Below the pieces are notes generated by a model. That model did no database searches. It was not told the origin of the DNA and saw only the letters and a list, made by a program, of their open reading frames with translations. A program made the translations under genes and the position numbers. A stretch of DNA of 64,000 nucleotides from Pycnopodia helianthoides (taxonomy: Eukaryota; Echinodermata; Asteroidea; Forcipulatida; Asteriidae). The stretch's first letter is position 1, and each line of letters starts with the position of its first letter. Below are positions 48,911 through 60,912 of the stretch, piece by piece. The stretch is from NCBI GenBank assembly GCA_032158295.1, contig CM063258.1, forward strand, positions 9,752,583 to 9,816,582, given 5' to 3'.

Positions 48911-49399
48911 TTGTTGCTCACTTCCATGAATGCTTTTAAATGCAAACATATAGCTGACACTATAGTACATTAATAGCACACCCCACTAATGCTAGAAACA
49001 GAAGCTAAAGTACCCGGATCTCAGACACACGTGTCCAATTTCATAAAACATTTCACGCGTACATTTCCAAGTTTTATGTTCGCTCCCGTGTACTGACTAA
49101 ACTACTAAGTGCAGTTTGGCGCGCCAGTGGCGCGGTGATCGCGTAAGTGATGGAATGTTTGTTTGACAACCGGGCATTAAAGCAAAAGTGACGTCATTAG
49201 TGCGGAGTGCTATTGCATTGCGACTGCAAGTCTGAACAAACAATGTACAATTACTACTATTGTGTTAGGGATCAACAACAAGAAATGTGCTTTTAGTGAT
49301 AAACATACAATGTCAAGTACATTGTGCATTTATTGGGACGTAAAGCCTTTGATAATGTGTAAATGTAATGCACAAAAGAACCCAATTACACTTATCGCT

Positions 49400-49630
49400 A
49401 CATGTAAGTGAAGGGGTTTGCCCCGGTGTTTCTAGCTGTGGCTGCTGAATGCACCGCAGCACCTTGTATACACTTACAAGGTGTTACATGTAAATGTACA
49501 TGTCTCATAACTAAAAAAAACACTAAAAACTTCAGAAACCTGTCTGGAAATAAATAACGATAGGCGCTGTGAGACGCCCGTAGATAAAGCGCTATATAAA
49601 AACTAGTTTATTATTATTATTATTATTATT
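49400..49630 (+). repeat. SINE-like repeat with (ATT)n tail
   Basis: CAGAAACCTGTCTGGAAATA, GAGACGCCCGTAGATAAAGC and GCTATATAAAA precede a TTATTATTATT tail. Diverged counterparts are at 5850-6005 (in ZDHHC12 intron 3) and, in part, 36430-36610 on the other strand. The trinucleotide tail suggests retroposition. Confidence 0.6.
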
Positions 49631-50525
49631 GATTTCTACTGAACACTATTCTTTATCTAATCACGTTTTTTTGTTTGCAACTGTGACGCAATGCACGACT
49701 GCTCTGATTGAATTGTTCAATCTAGTTAAAGCGTGGTTTTCTCCACTCTCCTTCACACTTGATACGCAGTTATAATTATACAAACATTTTCCCCTCCCCG
49801 CTGTGCGTCTGGACAACGCCTGATTTGCTCAGATCACTGCTACCATAACAATCCGTCTTCTACCCGCTCGCTCATGAACCGGTCTCCGGCATCTCTGCCA
49901 ATGTATTCAGTTATGATAAATCATTTACAAATCGTGCAAATTATTTATGATCCGGCTAATTTGTATTGAGCGAACGTCTTTGAGTGCAGTGCATGGGATC
50001 AACACCTAGATGGAAGCGGGACAGCACCTAATGTGCTGTACTGTATTTAGCAAAAATTTAATCAAATTCGTTTGTTTGCTGGCTTGTTTACAAATACTGA
50101 GATGTTATACCAACATATCGATGTAAGACAAAAAACTTTTCATACATTTGTCATGTCTGTGGATAGTCAATCCGTATACATGTATTCCGTGCACTTTTTG
50201 CCTGCAGTAACATGTTTACCAAGTCCCTAGAAAACAGCATTTTTCTTGAGTTGAAATTCTTCACAGAGTGTTAGAGACTTCAAGCATGTGTCCGTCATGT
50301 GTTGTGCGTAATGCGCTATCCTTTCAAATGAAAATACACGCCAAGCAATGCACATCATTTTTACAGATAATGCAGTACGCAATACGGATACGTGGCGTTA
50401 TGTGCGTTGCTGGGTATGTATTTTCATTTATACGCATAGCGCAGTGCGCACGTTACGCACAACGCATGGATTTCCGGTCTTAAAATCACACATACATTAT
50501 GTATAAATAAAAGAGCAGTGCCAAC

Positions 50526-51237
50526 TAAGCTGGGGCGATACCACGATATTATCGAATATCGCGATACTAGTTCTGAAACAATTACGATATCGGGTCACGT
50601 TTTTTTTAATCGTGATATCGGTAAATCGAGATATCGTTAAGTATCGCGATGTATTTCCTAGCCGAGATGATCTTGCAACAATAAATCTCCTTGTCAAGAC
50701 GATCTTGCAACAATAAATCTCCTAGTCGAGACGATTTGCTGCAACAAAGAGCTGCAAGTCACAGACCGCAACCGCAAGATTCCCCAACAGATCCGATCCG
50801 ACGGGGTTTAGTCTTTGAAAAAACCAACATCAAAGCCTTAGCGATCAGGCGGTCTCATGCAGATGGGTGTTATCACGTGTGTTATCACGTGCGTGTTGCA
50901 TACGTGTGAGTAGCGTGGTCTAATTAGTTATGCACACGTATAGAACAGTCTGTCATGCGCAGTTAACACATTAAATGTGTATAAGCATAGAGTAAGGACC
51001 CTTACTCTATGGTATAAGTAATAGGCCCAGGTTTTCATACCATAGGTTTAGAGTAAAACCCGAAGAATAGTTCATTGGAACAACAGTGTAAGTGATAAGT
51101 CATTCATGGCCACAACTCACACCGTGAGATTTGTAGAAGAATGACGTCATCAAAAAACACTTGCGATAATATCGAATATCGCGATGTATTCTTGACGATA
51201 TATCGTGGCTGAAAAAAAAGGATATCGCCCAAGCTTA
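50526..51237. mobile_element. Non-autonomous hAT-like element with perfect 8-bp TSD
   Basis: The 712-bp element starts TAAGCTGGGGCGATA and ends TATCGCCCAAGCTTA, and is flanked by GTGCCAAC at 50518-50525 and 51238-51245. Both subterminal regions are packed with CGATAT-type motifs such as ATTATCGAATATCGCGAT. Three copies of a CGATCTTGCAACAATAAATC-like unit lie at about 50665-50750. There is no transposase frame. Confidence 0.85.
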
Positions 51238-51372
51238 GTGCCAACAATGTTTTTCATACTGAAAATCTGTACATGATCACCTTGAATTAATCGCACTCAA
51301 CTAAAGGTCATGTGTGTTTTGGAGTCTATGGACCATGGTGACATAAAGTAAAGATCTCTATGCTAGCATTAT

Positions 51373-51489
51373 ACAATTGTTGCATGCTGTGATGGGGTCC
51401 ATGATGTTCTGTACGCTCCTCGGGGGCAAATGGCACCAGAGTGTACAGAACATCATGGACCCCATCACAGAGCATGCGGCAGCAATTGT
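51373..51489. repeat. Long hairpin, 27-bp perfect inner stem
   Basis: TGTGATGGGGTCCATGATGT, continuing through TCTGTAC (to 51414), is exactly mirrored from GTACAGAACATCATGG (51443) through CCCATCACA. Pairing resumes outward with CATGC/GCATG and ACAATTG/CAATTGT after small bulges. The 28-nt loop is GC-rich. No TIR-type target duplication was found. Confidence 0.75.
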
Positions 51490-53182
51490 TTTGTTATACC
51501 ACTGTTATATATTCCTCTTCTTTGGAGGCAAACTGTTATCATATTTGAACATTATTACGACAAAATTGGCACAGTTTAAGAAGTAGACGGACAGTAGCAA
51601 ACAATTAGTAAACAACATTGGCGGAACGGTCGTTGAAATAAAAGCAGTTCTTCACTGTTACCGCGAAGCCAGGGCTATTTCTAATTGTACAAAGCACTCA
51701 AAACAACATACGGTGGGCACGATTAAGAAGATGTATCACTCATGTTTAGCCTCATGCGCTGTGCACATTCCTTAAAAATATAAATATACACGCTAAGCAA
51801 TGCACATCCTTTTTCGGGATAACGCAGTACGCACAACACATGACGGACACATGGATTTCCGGCCTTAGCCATGTTATGCGTCTTTGTATCACATCACGTG
51901 ATTGTTTCTCGACCAATAAAAATTCACAGTCAATTACCCTGGTATAAAAAGTTTGTTTGATTTACATGTACACACGGTACATGTAGATGACAAAACTAAC
52001 TATCTAATTTCATAAACTTAGTATTATGTGTAATACATGTAGGCAGGGCTAGAAATAACCACAAGGTCAACAGAAAAATTAACTGCAAATTGAAAATTGA
52101 ATTATCAATTAAAAAACCTTTTATTGATCATGTTGATAGTCGACTTGTCTGGATAGTCTACCTCATCCCAATGGTACGTGCAGATATAGAAAACAGAATC
52201 TACCATGTTTTGTGTGCCTGACAATCTTTGTTGTCAAGTTGCTGGTCTGATAAATGTGCTGTAGTCAGGACTACAGTACTTCAAACTGTGGCTGCAAGCA
52301 GGCAAGCCTGGAAAAGCCATTGAAACGTCCTGAGCTGGGAGAGCAGAGATCTAAAATATCTGCCTCATTTGAGCCATCACTTAGTCCTTCAGTATCTAGG
52401 ACAGGCAGTCAATAATATTAAAAATTTAACCAAGGAACGGTTCAAAACAAGTTCAGGGGAAAAAAAGCTGAAACATTGGTTTATTCCATCGAGCAAAGGA
52501 CCATGTTCTGTGGGTTTTGGGTTGTTTTTTTCTGAGTGTGTCCTTGAAGCTACTTTTAACAACAAATTATATCATAACTGAACCTCCCTACTTCTTCATT
52601 TTACTGGGGAACCAATTTTCTTAATATTACATCTCTGTACCTAATGCAAGAACCCTTGTGGTATTTGGACCGAGTACCCGTGGGAAAAGAGGCTCCAGTT
52701 GGCTGACGTTCAAGGCTAAATTATTGATCTATTTTCCCATACAAACACTGGATAACGAGCTTGTAATGTAAAGGAGGTACATGTATGTAAAAAAAAAAAA
52801 ATGACCTAAATACATTATTCTAGCCACAAAGGTGCACGTTCATTGCTCAGTTTAGCTTAGATAAAAGCCAATCAACACTGGTAAACATTTATGTGTCTGT
52901 TGTCGTTGTTGTTTTGTCTTGTTTAATTTTTTCATTTAATTTAATTTCATCGCAGTTTATAAATTTGGAGATAATTTGCTCGTAACATGTCAGAATTAGG
53001 AAGACTGGCCTTCTGTGGTCATTCTGGAGTGTTCTAAATTTGACTTCAAGTTGCTTCATGTCATTCACGTACCGGTATAGTGTGTTTTGCCTGAATCCTT
53101 TCAAAGCATTGAGTTGTTAAATTCTGGTCAGCCCTAGAACTACAATTTTTATCAAATTTACCTAAGAAATAATTCACTCAAC

Positions 53183-53333
53183 AAAATAATTCACTCAACA
53201 CCAAAGTGGCACTGAAGATGCGAGGCCTCAAGATCACATTGAAGTGAAGATGTTGAAGAAATCTCAGCTTTAGATGTGGGAGAAAAAACTCATTCACTCT
53301 TCAGTGCCACTTTGGTGTTGAGTGAATTATTTT
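53183..53333. repeat. Foldback with about 36-bp perfect arms
   Basis: The left arm (53183-53218) begins AAAATAATTCACTCAACACC and continues through AAAGTGGCACTGAAGA. The right arm (about 53298-53333) is its exact reverse complement. About 80 bp lie between, including the SINE-body piece TTAGATGTGGGAGAAAAAAC. Confidence 0.78.
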
Positions 53334-53847
53334 GTGCTCGGGAAATATTTGTTTATGAGGGCCAAGCGGTGTCGTGTTAGACTCTGCAAAAGTCTTGCAT
53401 GAATTAGAAGCTTTTCAGGAACCTTTTTTTTGATATTTTTACAATATTTATTGCTGGTTGTGAAACCAGAGAGTCCTTAAATTTATAGGGTTTCTGCAGA
53501 TCCTTAAAAAGTCTTAAATTGAACTATCCAAGTTTAAGGCCTTAAGAAGCATTAACAAGTATTAAATTCAGTTATTTAAGGTCTTAAGAAATGGATGAAG
53601 CGTGCAATGACTTTTCCTATTAGCTCGTAAAGAACCGAATTACGCTGCATGTAAAAAAGTAACAAATTGTGAGTGGGTATAGCTGTTAAAAAATCTTAAA
53701 TTTGACTTTTAAAAGTTTGTAAAAAGTGCCTTGTACTGTAACCAAGATCCCTTTAAGGTGAAGATGTTGAAGAAATCTCTGTTTTTGATGTGGGAGAGAA
53801 AACTCCTGCAAACAGGGCCCAATTTAATGGCACTGCTCCAAGTTACC

Positions 53848-54003
53848 CAGGCTTGGAATTACACGGAGGCCATGGCCTCTGTTGCCCTCGTCTTGGCCTT
53901 GGTGCCCTTCAAAAGTTTCCCATAGACTTTAAGATTTTCCAATGTAAGTGCCCTTTGCAAATGAAAATGGCCTTGCCTTCTCAAAGATGAAATTCTAGGC
54001 CTG
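53848..54003. mobile_element. MITE of the CAGGCCTGGAATT family, reverse orientation
   Basis: It starts CAGGCTTGGAATTACACGG and ends GAAATTCTAGGCCTG, and contains GGCCATGGCCTCTGTTGCCC and AAGATTTTCCAAT as in the other copies read backward. Confidence 0.68.
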
Positions 54004-54346
54004 GTTACCATAGATTTATGAGCTCAAGGAGCCCTGTAAACTGGTGATTTTATGGACAATAAGTCTTGAATTTCAGCGGTAAGCATGGTAAGGCAGTGCC
54101 ATGAAATTGGGCCCAGGTACAGACTAAAATCCCAATGCACATACCCAAAGCAGGATTCCAACCAGGGTCCACAGAGGTGAAAGGCAAGAAAGAAACCACT
54201 GAGCCAACCTGAATGCACAATATGTGAAGGAAACAAATTTGTGCAATTAATCCGGGGGATAATGTTCGAATATGCACAGTATTTGCAGGGTAAATATTTT
54301 TACTTGAGAAACACAATGAGAAAGAACAAAACCTAGCAGTTTACAG

Positions 54347-54742
54347 GCCTAGAATTACACGGAGACCACAGAGACCATGCCCTCTGTTGCCCCTGGTCTT
54401 GCCTTGGTGCCCCGTCAAAAGTTTCCTGTCCACTTTAAGATTTCCCAATGGAAGTGCCCTTTGCAAACAAAATGAAAATGACCTTGCCCTCTCAAAGTTA
54501 AAATTCCAGGTCTTGCCTTGGTGCCCCGTCAAAAGTTTCCTGTCCACTTTAAGATTTCCCAAATGGAAGTGCCCTTTGCAAACAAAATGAAAATGACCTT
54601 GCCCTCTCAAAGTTAAAATTCCAGGTCTTGCCTTGGTGCCCCGTCAAAAGTTTCCTGTCCACTTTAAGATTTCCCAATGGAAGTGCCCTTTGCAAACAAA
54701 TGAAAATGACCTTGCCCTCTCAAAGTTAAAATTCCAGGTCTG
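54347..54742. repeat. CAGGCCTGGAATT-family MITE expanded into a 114-bp tandem array
   Basis: After a normal left end (about 54347), a unit beginning GTCTTGCCTTGGTGCCCCG recurs at 54396, 54510 and 54625 (114 and 115 bp steps). The array closes with AAAATTCCAGGTCTG. The three units are almost identical, so the expansion is recent. Confidence 0.82.
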
Positions 54743-55583
54743 AGTTTGTTCAGGTACACATTTTGCCAGATTTGCAGCTCCCTGTTATCACTTCATCAGT
54801 CATCTCTTGTAGTTCAATCTCACGCTAAGATGCCTAACAAATTTGTCCAGTCACTACATGCAGCCTGGATGAATATTGTATGCCTTTTTTGGGGAGGTTG
54901 CATGTGTATTCCAGCTGAACAAGCGAGGCGAGAAACTGGAGAGCATTGATTGAGGAGCCTCTCGCTCCAGCCACAGATTATATTTGATGCAGCCAAGAAG
55001 GTTTCTGGAGTTTTATCCCCTTGGGGTTCCAGGGACCATTGAACAGGGTCATCCACTGTCAAAATAAGTGGGAAACTGCTCACACGAATGTCTCCTGGCC
55101 CCTTATTTTTCCTGGACATGTAACTACATTAGAAGGGTGTTTGGGTGTGATTTGGACACCAGGTTTTCAATTTTTAATTTTTAAATGAGGACTGACTGAT
55201 CAATATACCATGCATACTGATGAACAAAGTACATGTAACGCCTCAAGATGGAGCAGCTATTTTAGATCAATGTTCTCCCAGCTCGGGAGTTGTCGATGGC
55301 TTTTCCTGGCTACCAGCATGCAACTTTGTCGCTCAAGCAGAAGAGAAAATCACCAAATAAACAAAATATGTTAGTTGTTTTTTTGTCCTGCTATTTTAAT
55401 TGAAATCTGATTGACTCTGATTTCTTTTGACCCACCCACATTTTGATGAACATTTTTTATGAAATTCTTTAACATTGATCATTGTGATGAGCCTTTTATA
55501 AAATTTGTTGTTGTTGATGTATTTGGCTGGTACAGGTTTCTGCATGTTTTTTTGTCTGTGTTCGGCAAAAGTATCCACTGCCT

Positions 55584-55967
55584 TTAAAGGAACATTACAG
55601 AGTTGGTAATTGTAAAATATACTTTTGATCACAGATTTACATAAAACTTACACGGTCTAATGATGATGATAGTAGAAAACATCCCTTGAAATATTTCTGT
55701 CTGAAATGCCATATTTGATGAGAAATGAATAACCTAATTTTCCGATTGGAGTTTATCGCTCAGTGAGCGTTTTATTCGTTTGTTAAACCTATATGATTTC
55801 ATTCAAATGTGTAATCGGTTTTTCACTATTTTCTCATGACCCAGATGGCCGATCGATCTCAAACTTCTACAGGTTTGTCAGTTTATGTATATGGTTGATT
55901 ACATAAAGTGCTTACACTGCCAGCAATTGTTTTGTTAGCAAAAACCAATTCTGTAATGTTCCTTTAA
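55584..55967. mobile_element. TTAA-flanked MITE, family B
   Basis: TTAA at 55584 and 55964 bounds inverted termini AGGAACATTACAGAGTTGGT and its near-exact reverse complement. Just left of it, TATCCACTGCC is the right end of a family A element, so the two share one TTAA. Confidence 0.78.
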
Positions 55968-56190
55968 AGAGTGGACTTTTTTCATTGGCGGTCAGGGCTT
56001 GAAATTGATATCAAATGTTGACTTTGAGTCTGACAAATATCTTTCCATTCTGCTGAGTATCAAGTATACATGTACCTACCCATAAGACAAATGAGATAAA
56101 TCTTCTCTTAGTGCTTGTTCTTTAAACCCCCAAAACCAGATTATGTATTAAACTATTTTTTTTAATATTTTTTATTTTGGTCTTTTAAAG

Positions 56191-56318
56191 AAAAGTAAAC
56201 ATTTTGGTCTACAAGCCCTGTGGTTTGTAGATGTTCCAAATTTGACCCCGGAAGATTTGAATGAACTGATGACAGTGAAAGAAAGAAAAACAACTAACAT
56301 TTACTGCATCGTACACAG
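56191..56318 (+). CDS. Unassigned exon-like segment
   Basis: A 128-bp open stretch (42 codons plus 2 bases) sits between a pyrimidine-rich acceptor TCTTTTAAAG and a strong CACAG/GTATGA donor. It reads KSKHFGLQALWFVDVPNLTP then EDLNELMTVKERKTTNIYCI and VHR. Its amino-acid makeup looks like a folded protein and is unlike the surrounding repeats. The family is not recognised and no partner exon was found within several kb on either side. It may belong to a long-intron gene extending beyond the window. Confidence 0.4.
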
Positions 56319-57622
56319 GTATGATGAACACGTAGTGGTCTAATCTGTTTAATATGCATAACCAGATAACGTATTGCCGTTATTGTTCCCCCGAGGTCAA
56401 ATAATGCCGCACAAGAAAAATTTCCAATTATAATCCCAGGATTTACATAATGATCCGGATTCAGGCGAGATATTTAATCCACCTTAAGTTATCGGAGCCA
56501 TTGACTGAATTATGGGGAGCTGCAGACTTAGAGTAATTCCATTACAGTGGCTTCAGTCTTTTCTCCCCCTCCCCCCTCCCCCCTCCATTCATGTACGTGA
56601 CATTTATGCACTTGGCGTTCATTCAGTGTTAAGCGATTTTTCCCGGCGGATTTGGTTGATTTGGGTTTGTAAGTTGACATAAAGGGAGGGTGTGTTTGTA
56701 CAATCGTGTTTGGAGACTTTTGGGGACACTAGGTGGCAGCAGACTTGCCAAGTAAATCCATCGTTCTCAGAAATGTGCACATGAAATGTGTAAACAGTGG
56801 AAATGCGCAAACAGTGAAAAGTTACCCGGAAGGTCCGCTGCTGTGTACAGTCCCAAAGTCCCTTATTGTTCATTTTTGTTTGTCTGTGTGTTTCGACACA
56901 TCTTCCCTATTGACCCCTTGCATGATGCACAGGACACTTACAATGTGCCTATCCTGTTCACCAGTTTAGGAGTCCATTTTCGGAGAGTGTCATTTGGAAA
57001 GTCCTACCCAAGTAAAACAGTAGTTTAGGGACGTCCATCAACTCAGCAAATCCTGCCAACTACACCATTATTGGGACCAAGATATTTGGAAGAATCAAAA
57101 TATGTTGCTCTCATTCACCTCTGGTTCCTAATTAAAGTTTTTGGCTACTACCAGACTACGTGGTTGATGGGAGAGAGGTTTTTAACAAAGGATGGTGGAC
57201 ACAATTGAATAACACATTAATGTGAATAAGTTACTGGACTGTCACAATGTGCACAAAGGAATCGACTCCCAAAATGGTGGAGATGGTAGATGTGCATTTG
57301 GCGTCGTGCAAGGGGTCAATAAATGGGTTGTACATTGTACATTGGTTTTGAGTATCCTTGTTTTATCCTTTTACGCACTGCAAGCTTTTAGCAAGGATTT
57401 GGTAAAAGGGAGTCCAAACTTGCTGGAAATTTTAAAACTTGGTGTCTAAATTGTTCACTTACAATACATTCACATGACAGATAAAACAGGGTGTCAAAAT
57501 TTGAAACAGGGCGGGTGTCCAAAAAAATTTCAGACACCCCTCTGGCTAACACTATGACGCACTCCGCACTAGCCAAACAGCAGATGTGTACATGTGAAAA
57601 GTTGATTATAACTTGGTCCTGT

Positions 57623-57974
57623 TTAAAGGGTGCGTACAACATTGGTAAGATAGAAAATATAAATGTTCACAGATATCCACATAACTTACATGGTATAAAG
57701 ATGGTCATGGTGGTTATACTTCCCTGGAAATGGTTTTGCTTGAAATGCTATAGTTTTTAGGAAGTTAGTCTTTATCGGGCATGTCCAAAACCTGATGTTT
57801 GATCAGTGAAAACATACATACATAATAATGGGGTTTTTCACTGTTTTCTCATGACTCCGAAGACTGATTGAGCTTAACATTTCACAGGTTTGTTATTTCA
57901 TGTATACATGTACATGTATGTTGGGTCACATACAGTGCGGATACTAGTCTTCCAATGTTGGACATGTGCTTTAA
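57623..57974. mobile_element. TTAA-flanked MITE, family C
   Basis: Left end TTAAAGGGTGCGTACAACAT and right end, reverse complement of AATGTTGGACATGTGCTTTAA, are diverged inverted repeats between two TTAA sites. A 5'-truncated copy in the other orientation lies at about 60264-60528. Confidence 0.65.
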
Positions 57975-60263
57975 GTAAAAACAATAATTTGTCAGGGAGT
58001 CTGTGCGTTAATTTCATGGACATGCTGGTGACTGCTCTATATTCCGACACCCTTATGTTCTAAAAAAAACCTGCATCATTTACACGCTAAGGTTAGGGTT
58101 AGGGTTAAGGTTAGGATAAGGAAAATACAGAAGGGGTGTCAGAACATAGGTGTGTAACCGACATGCTTACAATGTATTCTGTTTGTTGCAGTTGAATGAT
58201 AAGTACAGTGGTTCTTTGTGGAGTCATCCAAGTGTTATTTTCATGTTTTTGACAGTGTTTCAGACCAAATATTTCTTGGGGTAGGGGATCGGCAGTGATG
58301 CAAACTTTAGAATCTGTGATTTTGAATGTCATCAATCTTTTTTTCCGGTAAAGCCTTTGTATTGGCCGCCATCACTGAGGTCAGACAATGGAAATGTGCC
58401 CTTGTGTACGGCTGACTCTCAGTTAAATGACCTGAGTGAGGGCGCTGTTTGGGTTTGTGACATCATGATGCAAGGGGGTCCATTGTCACCACTCCTATTC
58501 TGTCCCTTTAAAAATCCATTATCGATTATCGCCTGAATGGTCACAGTACATAAACACTGTTCCTGCCGCCCTAAGCCGATGGCGCACTTATTGCTGAATT
58601 AATACAATTTAAACATTCATTATGCGCTGCCTTGCAAATAAACATACCCCAACAAAATGTATACTGTAGGAAAGAGCACATAATTTTCTGTAACCAGTTA
58701 GTGCTGGGGATCTTCCATTTTGTCACTTCCACCCTGACGAGATTATTTTCTCTGAATTGCCCAAGTTGTTTTTTCTTTGAGAGTACCGCTGGCAGGAAGA
58801 AGCCGTGACTTGACAAAGCCAAGAGAATGAAGATTCTCTTTGACGCATTGGGATTTTGTGGATTTCTATCGAGAAAAATATCTTATTCTCGCACTGTGAA
58901 TTGCAAAACCTCAGCCCTGGGACATGGCTGCCATTCAGGCCTTTGACCGTAACCAAGGCTGGAATCTCGGTCCACTCGAGCTTACTCCATTGAGCCAAAA
59001 CATAACGATTATACGATGGTGGAAGCCTATCAATGCCATGTGTCTCTCTTCTTACAATTAAAGGACAAAGGCCTGTAATCAAGGGTTGCACATCATTAGC
59101 CCCTGCACAAAGGTAGAATTCTAGCAATATTTCTACCGCCACCTGTTCTCTTTGTGGGGCTGAAATGAAGCATAGCACGGTGAGTGCACGCTTGGTACAC
59201 TCTGTAGTGGAGAGTATGGGCAAACTTGGTTTTGATCATACAATATGACACGAAAATACAAAATTGTTGTCCCCCAGCATGTATCCAGGCATGCCGGGGG
59301 GGGGGGGTAATTGGCATATTAAAACCCAGCTATGCCCCGCCCCTGTTAGATATACACGACTGCCATTGGTTACTGCAGCCTGCAGTAGGCCTCTGTTGGG
59401 AAAACGTGTATACCTCAATTACAATTACAATATTTTTATCATACTTTTTTCGAATCCAGTCAACTGCAACATTAGACGTGTCCTACATTATACTCAGACA
59501 ATAACAAAAATTGCAATTTATAAGCGATTATGTGATATGTGATTTCCGCCACAGCTTAACACTGCAAGTAACTATAAGTAACTATAAGTATACAGTATTT
59601 ATAGGCTGCAAAATACAACACTATCTTGTTGCTCATATTGACCCCTTGCACCACACACACAGCTACTGTCTGCCACACCCGCCATTTTGGGAATCAAATT
59701 ACATTATTATTATTAGTATTATTATTATTTATTCGGCCAAAACATTCTAAAATACAAACATATACAAAGTAAGAAATGTCATACATCAAAGACAGTCATG
59801 ATGAAAGAGCAATCGTATAACAAATACCAATAAAAAGAATAGATGCAATAGAGGTACAGTAGGTAAGATTGAGATAGGGGTGGGGGATGAGAAATGTATA
59901 GAAGGGGAGCGGATTGGGGAAGAGAGGATATAGGAGGGAGTACAACAAGCAGAGTAAAGACAATCCAATCTAAGATGGCCAGGAAGAACAACAGTGAAAA
60001 CACTGTGACTCTAAAGCCTGTTCATCCAATCATAGGTTGGTAACAAGAAAACTATTTACAAACATGTAAATATATGGGAAATGTGAAACGCGGCGTCACT
60101 TGAAAAGCGCTCTGCACTGTATTAATACACAGGGACATTGACTTCCAAAATGGTGCAATCAAGATGATTGTGAATGATGACTTTCAGGTGAATTCAAGGG
60201 TCCATAACATGTTTTCCAGAATGTACAGCATTCTGTGCGAAATCCTGTTGTTTGGCAGATATG

Positions 60264-60528
60264 GTAATTGTCAAGGATCAGTATTTGCACTTTATGTGAC
60301 CCAACATATACATAACATTATTTGTTTTCACTGTTTTCAATCATCGGGTTTTGCACACACGAGATCAAAACTAATTGTTTGACTCATTTCCTAAAAACCA
60401 TAGCATTTCAAGCAAAACTATTTCAAGGGAAGTTTTCCACCATGACCATCTTTATAGCATGTAAGTTACATGTACGTGCAAATCTGTGAACAGTTTTCAA
60501 TCTTACCAATGTTGTGCACACCCTTTAA
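60264..60528. mobile_element. Truncated family C MITE abutting family A
   Basis: The right end TCTTACCAATGTTGTGCACACCC finishes at the TTAA (60525-60528) where the next element begins. AAAACCATAGCATTTCAAGC and CCATGACCATC are shared with 57690-57760 in reverse. The left terminus is missing. Confidence 0.6.
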
Positions 60529-60912
60529 AGACACTGGACACCTTTGGTAATTGTCAAAGACCAGTCTTCTCACTTGGTGTATCTCAACATATGCACAAAA
60601 TAACAAACCTGTGAAAATTTGAACTCAGTTGGTCGTCGAAGTTGCGAGATAATAATGGAAGAAAAAACACCCTTGTCACACGAAGTTGTGTGCTTTCAGA
60701 AGCTTGATTTCGTAACCTCACGCGTGAGGTCTCAAAATCAATTCAAATATTTTACTGAGAAATTACTTCTTTCTCAAAAGCTACGTTACTTCAGAGGGAG
60801 CCGTTTCTCACAATGTTTTATACTATCAACAGCTCTCCATTGCGCGTTACCAAGTAAGTTTTTATGCTAACAATTATTTTGAGTAATTACCAATAGTGTC
60901 TAGTGCCTTTAA
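60525..60912. mobile_element. TTAA-flanked MITE, family A
   Basis: A complete copy with TTAA at 60525 and 60909, AGACACTGGACACCTTTGG and AGTGTCTAGTGCC ends, and a central GAAATTACTTCTTTCTC as in the 4069 copy. It is the closest match to that copy. Confidence 0.78.

Noticed and set aside
54820..55119. A 99-codon open frame starting MSRKNKGPGDIR on the minus strand
   Set aside because: No recognisable domain, no splice partners, and it lies among repeats whose flanks recur near 52250-52340; kept only as a possible repeat-derived frame.
58087..58115. Interstitial telomere repeat (TTAGGG)n
   Set aside because: Only about three clean units with degenerate neighbours; too short to mean a fusion point.
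58723..59223. A 166-codon open frame on the minus strand
   Set aside because: Composition and content (GAGCCAAAACATAACGAT-type text) match dispersed repeat sequence, with no recognisable domain and no splice or promoter context.
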